Assembly (NCBI GenBank): GCA_963682175.1
Contig: OY821770.1
Location: forward strand, 12,926,501-12,990,500
Source: Triglochin maritima
Lineage: Eukaryota > Streptophyta > Magnoliopsida > Alismatales > Juncaginaceae
Reading direction: 5' to 3'
DNA: 64,000 nt
The first letter of the stretch is position 1. Every line of letters starts with the position of its first letter. Positions 48,293 to 57,850 of this stretch are shown one piece after another. The notes under the pieces were generated by a model that saw nothing but the letters and a program-made list of their open reading frames with translations, ran no database searches and had not been told where the DNA came from. A program made the translations under genes and the position numbers.

Positions 48293-51202
48293 ATGTCTGG
48301 CGAAGCACCTGAATCCGGCGAGGTAACTGAGGCGGAATTTTTTTCACGACTCGGGCGTCTGGCTAAACCGCCTCCACCAAGGTGGAGGCGTGTGCCTAAC
48401 ACGCCTCCACATAGGTGGAGGCGGTTTAGACAGACGCCCGTTTTTTTTTTTTTGTTAAATTCAAATTTTTCAGGTTCCGTTGCAAGATTTCGGTGGTGAT
48501 GGAGTAGATTACAGTGAGTTTTTTGACAGTAAAGAAATATTTACAACAATCGAGGAAGGTTGTAAATGGGCGAAACAAGTTGCAATAGGAGCCGGATTTT
48601 TTTGGTTATATCATCATACAAACTGAAAGCAAATAACCGGATGGATTGTTACCTCAGATGTGATCGCAGACGTGAGATGAGTTCTCGTGATACGAGTATT
48701 GCACTATGAAACAATACGAAAAGAAAAGGTTGCGGTTGTCGGTTTTTGGTAAAAGTGGTGGAGCGACGAGATCGTGATGGATGGGTTATTGTTTCTAGTA
48801 GCATGTTTGGGCAGCACAACCACCCATTGGCAGTTTATTCAGAGGGTCACCGACAGGTCAGCGGACTTAGTGCTGGGGCAAAGCAAATTGTTCGGGATAT
48901 GACAAAGGCACAAGCAAGGCCCCGTAACATTTTGTTGGCGGTAAAGAAGAAATTTCCGGACGATAATCCTAATCAAAGGCACATTTACAACTTCAGAGAG
49001 TACATGAGGAGGACGAAATCTGAAGACAGGAATCCCGCGCAGCAGTTTCTCAGAGAGGCAGTGCAGCATAAGTATTTGAATTGGATTGTGGCAGATGAAG
49101 AAACTAATGTCTTGACTCACGCATTTTTGGCACATCCGACTTCAGTTCAGTTGTTGCGTACATACCCATTCGTGATCTGTATGGATTCGACGTATAAGAC
49201 GAACAAGTACAAGATGCCTTTGTTTGAGATGGTTGGGGTTACTCCAACAAATATAAATTTCCTCGTCGGATATGCGATTTTGCAAGATGAGACCGAGTCT
49301 AGTTACCGGTGGGTGTTGGAGAGGTTGCGAGATCTGTTATTGGATATTGTTAGCCCGACATCAATAATTACGGACCGGGAGATGGGTCTGATGCGACCAG
49401 TGGCAGAGGTTTTTCCTGAGTCAGCTCATTTACTATGCACCTGGCATATCAACAAAGACGTATACAACTACGCATACCACGTATTCGGCAAGGAGAAGCA
49501 GCTTGCAGAGAGTTTTAGACGTGGAAGATGGAGGAGAGTCATGCTTTCTGATTCACAGACGGATTATGATAGAGCAGTCCGTAATCTGAAGGATTCTTAC
49601 AGTTCCTGGCCAGTGCTGACGAAGTATGTGGAAGACACGTGGTTGGTGCATAAGGAAAAATTCGTGTTGAATTGGACGAATCAAGTTCTTCATTTCGGCA
49701 ACACTACGAACTGCAGGGTGGAAAGTGCACATTCGGCTCTGAAAGAGTGGATCACTACATCGACTGCCGCTCTCGACACTCTTTTCGACCGCGTGAACTC
49801 GTCTATTGAAATGCAGCTGACGAATATTCGGAACTTTCTTGAAGATTCGAGACGTCGAAATTTGGCACATTACATAGGTCCTCTGTTTCAGCATATAAAT
49901 GGCCGAGTTTCGCATCACTGCTTGTCGTTAATGACTCAGGAGTTGAAGAGAATGCAGGACTTAAGTGATGAAATTGAATATCATTGTGGGTGTGCTTTCC
50001 TGACAACACATGGGATTCCTTGTGCCTGTACCATGTACGAGTGTTTCGCGTCAGGTGATGGAATTTATTTAGAGCAGATTCATCCATTCTGGAAAACACT
50101 TGTTATCGGAGAAGGAGTCCAGATGTCAGAGTTTGTTGATCAGTCAGCACAAGACACCGAGCATTTTCGGAAGCTAGTGGATGAGATCTCGCAGAGCGAT
50201 CCTGCAGTAATTCGTAGTGCCTCTCGTATTTTATACGAACAGTTACACCTCGATCAGTCGAACTATGGAGAACCCGAAGAAAATACTAAGGTACGAGGTC
50301 GACCTAGGGGAAAGTCGACACGTCGGGACCCGAGTGCCTTCGAGTATGCTGAGCGAGGTCGTGGTCGGTCTGGCAGTAGTGGGAGCAGGGGTCGTGGTCG
50401 GTCTGGCAGTAGTGGGAGCAGGGGTCGTCGGTCTAATTCGTCTCGATCGTCCTTGAATACGGGCACAGGATCTTCTGGTATGTCGATATCTTTGTTGTTA
50501 TGTTATTTAATATATATTAGTAATCTAAATGGGGTTGAATATATTATCTCCTAATTTTGTTGTTTTAATGAATTGTTATTTACCTACCTTACAGTGTCCG
50601 GACGGGTTGACGTGGACAACTTCTCATATAATGATAGACTGCCAGGAATCATTTTGCCATTTCTGCAAAGGTGGAATGACGTACGTGCTGATGGCAACTG
50701 TGGATTTTGATGTGTTGCCGATGTCTTTCATGGTGGTCAGGAGAACTGGTCGTACGCCCGTCGTGCGATTTCTAATGAGATAGGTGCTCATCCTATTTAT
50801 GAGACAGTCTATTTCGGCCATGTGAGAGAGACTCGTCAACGAATTGATTGGGGCGAGGGAGGTTGTGGCGAGGATCATTATATGGAGGTTTGGTCTGACT
50901 TGTTTCCTATTGCGAATTTTTACAAGTGTGTGGTCATGTATTTCGCAGTGGGAACGGATGGTTCGTTGTTCCCGTGTCTTACTGTTCTACCCTGGGAGTG
51001 TCCCTCTACCATGACGAGGCCTGTCAGAGAGTTGGTCATTGCTCATTTAGGGAGTTACGCTCATTTTATTCGTTTGGAATTACTTGATGATTTCCCAGTA
51101 CCTCCTATAGCGACCTTATGGTATCAAATGCGAGATGAGAGTGTTGTTGGATGGGAGGATCAGTACCAAAGTAGGATGGAGTATTGGAACCGGTTACGTT
51201 GA
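48293..51202 (+). pseudogene. MULE transposase fused by splicing to an OTU cysteine protease domain
   Basis: Inferred exons 48293-48322 (MSGEAPESGE), 48474-50477 and 50595-51202. Exon 2: FAR1-type DNA-binding region (CYLRCDRR, then RKGCGCRFLVK, with zinc ligands in QHNHPL). The DDE transposase has CMDSTYKTN, ITDRE with LCTWHINKD, and a likely Glu in VESAHSALKEW. A SWIM-like finger follows (CGCAFLTTHGIPCAC), then two RGRGRSGSSGS repeats. Exon 3: OTU fold, with VRADGNCGF giving Asp and nucleophile Cys and AHFIRL the His. OTU enzymes cleave ubiquitin chains; the role here is unknown. Lesions: a frameshift in a T run near 48600, a TGA near 48707 and a TGA right after DGNCGF (50698). The 3' intron (50478-50594) has clean GT..AG ends, supporting a single gene. 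The product would act in the nucleus. Confidence 0.82.
48352..48440. repeat. 89-bp imperfect palindrome in the transposase intron (MULE1 left)
   Basis: CGGGCGTCTGGCTAAACCG...CGGTTTAGACAGACGCCCG with inner CGCCTCCACC/GGTGGAGGCG pairs on each side. It lies in intron 1, 212-300 bp from the left end, followed by a T13 run and an acceptor TTTTTCAG. Confidence 0.9.
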
Positions 51203-51480
51203 TTGTAATTTGTAATGTTTTGTAATGTATAATATATCGTGTATTTCTACTTATATCGTGTTGTTTTTTTACCGTATTTTAAATTTAAATATTATTTCAT
51301 ATCTAAAGAAATAAGTTGAAAATCTTTTCGTGAAAAATAAATATTAAAAAATACGATAGTCAAAGAAATATGTAGAAGATATGTTCGTCAGAAATAAATA
51401 ATAAGAGTACACAAATAAACATAAGCATATACCAACAAATGTACTAACAGTGCAACAAAACGAAAGTAAAAGCAAGACAA

Positions 51481-54097
51481 CTACAGCTCAGCATCTGAAT
51501 CATGGTCCGAAATGCCCAACTGGCTGTTCCAATCCTCGATCAGGCGATCCCAATCTGTACATGCAAGTCTCGTCGCCTCACTCGGCATGACGTCTCTCTC
51601 TCGCAAGAACGGTTGCGTACACCGTATCGCCCTACTCATCCACTGTATGTAAAATAGAAATTAGCGTACAATAACAAAATATACTTTACAATTAAATATA
51701 AAATTAGATAAACTTACCGCATCGGCACATGTCCTATCCAGTGGTCTCTCCGGTCTCGGAATGATACCGCGTACGAGCAGTGGATGTGAGCACCTACCAA
51801 ACAACTGCAAATAATCTGGAGCACATGTGGAGGGGTCGCGGCTACGACTCAGATCGGCCAGGTGTAGTCGTCCTAGTCTCGAAAATGTCCTCCAAACCGA
51901 TTCCGCAGATGAAACGTTGTGCCTGACGTCGTACATTGTCGCAGTCGCAGACCGTACTGCATGCTCGGGCGTCGGGATGTCAACCGGGATCACCTGAATG
52001 TAACCTAACTGACATAACACGTGATCAGGTATATAAGGCTCTGTGATATCCCTATAACGAATAATGCCGGCAAATGTAGTCCTCGGGACAGCTACAGCAG
52101 GCTCGGGACCATACGATAACCACTCCACCTAAACGTTTATACGTTAATAATAATAATAAAATTAAATTTAAATAAACGTGAATGATATATACATTATATA
52201 CCTGTGATGCAGTCATCTGATCTAGTCGTCTACGAATAGAAATAAGTCGACTCTCGCTCTTATCCTCGGCCCGGACAACCCACATACGCGAACGAGGATG
52301 GTCACGCTCAACAATCTTCCGCTCACGATGTGGGCAGAAAGCAGGAAAATACTCATATATCCAAGCCTGCAGCAGTGTAAGACAACCCGTAATATGACCA
52401 CAATCAGCACGACTAGATATGCCCAGCTGGCGATACAGATATGCCAACGTCGCCGACCCCCATGAGTAATCACCAATGGTATCTGGGTCCCTCGCCTCCA
52501 ATAAGTCGCATGGTCTCAGTCTGGAACCGCTCTTGTCGACAAACAATACGCAGCCTAGCAGTAAGAAGAAATAAGCAGTCATCTGCGTATCCTCAGTCTG
52601 TGGTGGTCGCCCCCGTCTGCAACACTCGTCCACAGCGTCGATACTAACACCACCGCCACTCCAAAATGAGCTATCCCGCCCAAGACCCTCCAGGCTGACA
52701 CCCAGCAACTCAGATACATATAACTTCAGCTCAGATGTCGGCGCCTGCGCACTGACCATGGGACCCTCAACAGGAATGTGAAGAATCTGAAAGACGTCAT
52801 GCAACATGATCGTCATCTCTCTGAACGGCAAGTGGAAAGTGTTGGTGTCAGGCTGCCACCGCTCCACGAATGCCGAAATCAACGGCATGTCGATGCAGGA
52901 AAACATGATGTACGGCAAGTGACCCAATCCACTGTCAACCACGATCGCCGTCATATCCTCAGTCATCACTCAGCGCCATGCCTGCAATGTCGTACAGGCT
53001 CTGTGCCGATTATGGCACTTCAAAACCTTCCACTCCTCGCCATCCCAGATGCGTCTGGCGACGTGGCCTCCGAAACTCGGAATGACGCTGCCATCTACAG
53101 GACCACCGGGAATAATATCCGTGACGATCCAAGACTCGTCATCACCCCTCTTCTTCTTCTGAGCTCGGGCGTCTGCAGTGCACGAACTCGAATCACCGGT
53201 CACAAACCGGCCACCTCGATCCTTCCTAATGACCCACTCAGATGAAGGACCACCGTGTCGCCCCCGTCCTCGACCGGCCTGATGTACCGCCTCCTCCTGT
53301 GGCCCCAAGTCATACCGACCCCCATCGTCACTCTCGTCGTGACTCCTCGACTCATCTGAATCATCCTCGTCGTCGAAAGACTCTCCAGGTGTCTGACGAC
53401 GACGTAACAGATCTCTCTCTCTCCTAACTGAAGCAGAAATACCACGTCTACGTGGATGACGAGGACCTGACTCGTCTGCTATACTACGTACCGCGCGTAA
53501 GGGAATTGATTTCTCTTTTCCTTCACGGTAACCCGATGACTATTAATTCAATTTTAAAAATACAAATTTATTAATGAATTTACTAAAATAATTAAACTAA
53601 TTATTAACTGAATAATCTATTAATTTAGCAATTATCACAATTAATCAATAATCCTTTACTAAAATCGTACACAACTAATTACTAACATAATAATCAATTT
53701 ATTTAGCGATTTATTTATTAATTATCACAATTTATAATCAATAAACGATTTACTAAACTAATTTAACTCATTATTAACATAATATTCGATTTATTTAAAA
53801 TTTATCACAATTTATAATAAAATTAAAAAAAAATCGGGCGTCTGCGGGAGACGCCTACCCTACGTGGTAGGCGTCTGCCGGAGACGCCTACCGTACGTGG
53901 GAGACGTCTCCCGCAGACGTCTATTCATTGGGTCGGGGGGAGGCGGTTCGTGCGACCGCCCGATCGTTGGGTCGGGCGTCTCCCGCGACCGCCCGACTCA
54001 AAAAAAATTAAAAAAATTAATTGAAATAAACAAGGTAATTTACCAGATGTGAGTAGTCAGGGGTCTCCGCTGGCTCTTTCCCTGGCCTCCGAGACAT
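51481..54097 (-). pseudogene. plant mobile domain (PMD) protein gene in MULE1
   Basis: Four exons on minus, all split in phase 0: 54097-54044 (starts MSRRPGKEP, ends DYSHL), 53539-52202, 52128-51718 and 51642-51481, a frame of 655 codons. The first half is charged and low-complexity (DDEDDSDESRSHDESDDGG). From exon 2 onward it is a PMD of the MAIN/MAIL1 type: MPLISAFVERWQPDTNTFHL, VFQILHIPVEGP, WGSATLAYLYRQLG, then in exon 3 VEWLSYGPEP and RHNVSSAESVWRTFSRLGR. PMD proteins of the host act in nuclear silencing and genome stability, and transposon-borne copies are known; whether this one helps the element is inference. One lesion: TGA after TTLQAWR in exon 2 (about 52967-52969). The identical exon plan in MULE2 supports the model. 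Confidence 0.85.
53830..53998. repeat. GC-rich palindromic block in the PMD intron (MULE1 right)
   Basis: Repeated inverted units of GGGCGTCTGCGGGAGACGCC and CTACGTGGTAGGCGTC in intron 1, 245-410 bp from the right end, flanked by A/T-only sequence. Confidence 0.88.
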
Positions 54098-54242
54098 TCT
54101 ATTTGGTGAATAAAAGTGTGATATGAAGAGAAAGTTGTGTTAAAAGAGTGAAATGAGGAGTTATATTAGTAGAAATGGCAGAGGGGCAAAATGGTAATCT
54201 TACGGGAGATTTAAGTAGTTTTACGGCGACGAATAGCAGTTC

Positions 54243-55205
54243 AGTAAGCAAAAGGGTGACTTGTGGTTAACTTATTTACCAAACAAGTTTTTAAAGCTCG
54301 AGCATACTTTTCTATTTAGCCTTTTCTCTTCGTAAGCCCCCTAAAAACAACAAAAACAACTCAAGTGGTGGTTTTACTAGCTTTGCTCTAGTCATTATTA
54401 ATATTACCTTAAATTTCTTCATAATTACAATACAACTACCAAATGAGTGGTAATTCCGAAAACACATAACAATGAAAGCAAATCCATAACAAGCAAGAAG
54501 ACAAAACTTGTAAAATCAAAGTGAAACTTTTAAAAGCAGCTTGAGCTTGATTATAAGTTGAGTGAGCTTTTGGTGTATAAGCTTGGAACAAAAGCCATTA
54601 CCAAACGAACCCTAATTTTAAATATGTAATATTTTGTGCAGGATACTCCTTTTTTTTGGTGATAGTCTAGCACACAATTTGCGCAAGTTCGTTACAATGC
54701 TTAAAACATGTGATTTATGAATGTCAAGTTGATCCGCAAATGATTGGTTATCATATATATTTGAAATTTGGTTTATCTATAATCTTCTCATAAAACCCAA
54801 ACATTTAAGGGAAGGGTAGTACACCTAATTCTATTATAGAGTGTTATGTATATTTTGTGTTTAGTAATGTAATACTATTTCCTGAATACTCTCTTGTATG
54901 TGTGACCGATGAATTATGGATTTTCTGTCTACACGTGGACAATATACATGTATTAGCTGTACCAACCACTATAATTAATTATTCATTAGGCTTCAACAAA
55001 GTATTTGTTAGTTCATATTAATCAATACACAAGTCACCACGTTAACATACATATTCATGTGACGCGGTGTCTACTTTTTTTTTTCTTTTGAAAGCTTCTT
55101 CTGTATAATAATCTTGCCAGTTTTCCATGCAAATAAAATAGGATATTTAATCACAACACAACTCTTCTCAAATTTCTTACTCTTCGATCATTCACCTGCC
55201 ATTAT
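54243..55205. other. intergenic, nothing recognised
   Basis: AT-rich. The last ~45 bp before LTR-E match 4945-4990, pointing to an old shared repeat. No supported ORF. Confidence 0.5.
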
Positions 55206-55704
55206 TGTTAAGACCTAATCTCACTTAGTGGGTTAATTGGTATGGCTAACTAATCCTCCTTTGGATATTTGTTTAGTTTGAGTGGTTATGGTTGGTTGAG
55301 CTAAGGTGAGGGGATGGCTGGGTGAGGTCGCAGCTGGTGGTTGGTTGATGGAAAGGTGAGGAGGGTTCAAAAGCTTTAAACCATAATTCCTTTTCTCTTA
55401 TTCACTCTCCCTCAACGCATCTCTCTCCCTCTCAGCTTTTTAGTTCGTCGTGGTGTCGTGGTCAACAAAGGAAAAGAGGATTCAGTGAAGTTGTCGAGTG
55501 ATCGTGATCGTCGTTTGCGCGAGAAGTTCTCCGGAGAAAAGCTTTAACGTGGAAGCGCTTGTCGTTGTTCTTCAAAGGTTTCTTCAAACCTTCAAGGTAT
55601 GTCAAGCTTCTTTTTAATACTCAGCCGAGGTGTGTAAGTGGTGGTTTTAGCCGACGGCCATTTGGCTCATCGAAGGTTGCTGTGCAGCAGGATGCTATTG
55701 TATA

Positions 55705-56330
55705 ACGGTCGACCAGCATGTGGGTGGGTCGACCGATGCTAGTGTAAATTGTGAGTTTCTGCCTTGCACCGGTCGAACGATGCCCTTGGGTGGTCAACCG
55801 GTTAAGCATTCTAGGGGGACTCTGTTATTTTCGGTCGAACGAGTCTCTTTTGTCGTTCGATCGGTTGCACTATGGTAAGTCAGTTGGGGACATAGACAAT
55901 CTAAACGGTCGACCGTCTTGAGACCAGTTCGACCGATTTTACCTGTAGCTAAGTCGGTTGGGGCTAGACCTTCTAAACGGTCGACCGCCTATATGATTTG
56001 TTCGACTGATAACATAAAATAACTAATTATGTTGTGCGACCGTTTGTGTGTTGGATCGATCGATTTTGTGATCCAAAAAGTCGACCAGTAGAAGTTGAAT
56101 TTGAGACTCGAAGTTCCTATTATTTTTGGTCGAACGGGTCCTCTTTGTCGTTCGACCGTTGGAATGTTATATTTTGTTGTTGTGGCATAGACCGCTTAAG
56201 ACTTTTGTTCGACTGTTTGATCGTTTTGTTGGTTGGGTTTGTTCAACCGGTCTTAGTGACGGTTGGACCCAGACTTGTTCCTTAAGGGAGTTGATCGACC
56301 GGCCTGCCTTGTGTGGTCGACTGTTGTTGC
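55705..56330. repeat. CGGTCGACCG palindrome cluster in LTR-E
   Basis: About 19 motifs, mixed perfect and decayed. Inverted pairs around GAGTCTCTTTTGTC (about 55845) and GGGTCCTCTTTGTC (about 56138), reverse versions of the GGCAAAGGGGACCC spacer. Confidence 0.88.
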
Positions 56331-56364
56331 CCTTTTGAGTTGATGTTTATGCTTGTGTGATACG

Positions 56365-56725
56365 GTGGTTGGGTGAAAGTGCCCTGGAGCCCCATAGTTG
56401 ATGGTGTGTTGTTGTGGTTGGGTGAAAGAGCCCTAGAACCCATCTTGTGTGGTATGGCGGTTTGATGAAAGAGCCCTGGAGCCCCGTTACTGACCGAGTG
56501 AGTAAGTTTGGGTGAAAGAGCTCTGGAACCCTGTTTGTTGATCGTGTTTGCTTTGGTTGGGTGAAAGAGCCTTGGAGCCCCGTAGTTGATGGTGTGTTGT
56601 CGTGGTTGGGTGAAAGAGCCCTAGAGCCCAGCATGTGTGGTACAGTGGTTGGGTGAAAGAGCCCTGGAGCCCCGTTACCGACCGAGTGAGTAGGGTTGGG
56701 TGAAAGAGCCCTCGAACCGAGCTTA
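56365..56725 (+). repeat. private minisatellite of LTR-E
   Basis: Eight units of GGTTGGGTGAAAGAGCCCTG followed by GAGCCCCG, spaced 37-54 bp. Confidence 0.9.
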
Positions 56726-56996
56726 CTGGCGATGTTCTGGTGTTGTAGCTTGTTTATGCATATTGTCAGTTTTAGTTCATATATGTGTTAAAAGTCTGGC
56801 ATACGGGGTTTCCTTCTGGAAACTCAGGCTTAGTTGCATGTTAACTCTTTAGGTCGTGAGCGTCGTTACGGGGTGGTGACGGTGGAGGAGCACACTTGGG
56901 ACCCGATCCTGCTAGTCCCCATTTTGGAGGTTGTAGTGATTACTTGTACATTTATCTTACAACATTTTGATGTACTCACACTTTTGAAACATTCGG

Positions 56997-57102
56997 ATAT
57001 ATATATATATATATATGTGTGTGTGTATGTATGTATGTATGTATGTATATGTATGTATGTACATATATATATGTATACATATATATATATATGTGTGTAT
57101 AT

Positions 57103-57136
<34 letters not shown>

Positions 57137-57228
57137 GTATGTATATATATATGTATGTATATATATATATGTATACATATATATACATATATATATATAC
57201 ATATATATATCTACATATATATATATTG
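56997..57228. repeat. TA/ATGT microsatellite in LTR-E
   Basis: About 230 bp of alternating (TA)n, (TATG)n and (TG)n. It opens long ORFs of Tyr, Ile, Cys, Met and Val on both strands that are not genes. Confidence 0.95.
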
Positions 57229-57331
57229 GTGCACCCTGTGTTTGATTTCTGTAATATCCTCTTGTTTGGATTATCTTTCAAAGTTTTAAATTTTCTGTTG
57301 TTGAAGATGTTACAATTATCATCCTTCCAGC

Positions 57332-57606
57332 TAGGGCTGAGCATCGGTCTGGTCCGGTCCGGACCGGACCGGAAAAAAAATTTAGGTCCGGACCGGACCG
57401 GAAAAAAATCGGATAGGCGGACCGAAGACTGGACCGGACCGGTTCGGTTCGGTCCGGTCCAAAAACCCGATTTTTTACCTTAAATTTAAAAAAAAAATGG
57501 ACCGGACCGGACCGGATCCAATTTTTTTTCGGTCCGGACCGGAACCCGGACCGGTTGGTTCCGGTCCGGACCGAACCCGGACCGGACCGGGTTTTGCTCA
57601 CCCCTA
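57332..57606. mobile_element. hAT-type MITE built of GGTCCGGACC repeats
   Basis: 275 bp. Ends TAGGGCTGAGCA and, reversed, TAGGGGTGAGCA; 8-bp target duplication CTTCCAGC (57324-57331, 57607-57614). The interior is almost entirely GGTCCGGACCGG palindromes with A/T runs, so the transcript or single strand would fold back strongly. Confidence 0.8.
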
Positions 57607-57850
57607 CTTCCAGCGACGATGACTAGAGCAAAGTTACTGCTATGACGAATACTCTGAAAACATAAAACATAAACACATTTGTTGATACCTGACAGAAAAC
57701 ATACTGAATTGCTATTCGTCGCTGTAAAACAACTTAAATCGCCCCAACAGATTACCATTTTGCCCCTCTACCTTTCTATTTATACAACTCTTCATGTTAC
57801 TCTTTTAACACAACTTTCTCTTCATATAACTCTTATATTCACCAGATATA

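Larger units (their letters stand above)
48141..54242. mobile_element. Mutator-like element MULE1 with transposase-OTU and PMD genes
   Basis: 6102 bp. The terminal inverted repeats are about 60 bp (left GAACTACTATTCGTCGCC; right reversed GAACTGCTATTCGTCGCC; shared AAAACTACTTAAATC). The flanks ATAAGCAAAGG and AGTAAGCAAAAGG are an imperfect 9-11 bp duplication, as in Mutator elements. Two convergent genes: transposase-OTU on plus (48293-51202) and PMD on minus (54097-51481), separated by 278 bp. GC-rich palindromes lie in the first intron of each gene, 210-410 bp from the element ends. Confidence 0.9.
55206..57314 (+). mobile_element. solo chromovirus LTR (LTR-E)
   Basis: 2109 bp, flanked by perfect ATTAT (55201-55205, 57315-57319). 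TGTTAAGACC to GAAGATGTTACA. CT-rich leader, donor TTCAAG|GTATGTC at 55596/55597, palindrome cluster, minisatellite, hairpin CATACGGGGTTTCCTTCTGG at about 56799, acceptor CTCTTTAG at 56852, GGTGGTGACGGTGGAGG, and a TA/ATGT microsatellite before GTGCACC. Confidence 0.94.

Noticed and set aside
52109..52647. Plus-strand ORFs opposite the PMD gene
   Set aside because: They are antisense shadows of the spliced PMD exons.
56834..57483. Long ORFs of Tyr, Ile, Cys, Met and Val on both strands
   Set aside because: They are read through a TA/ATGT microsatellite and the adjoining GGTCCGGACC MITE.
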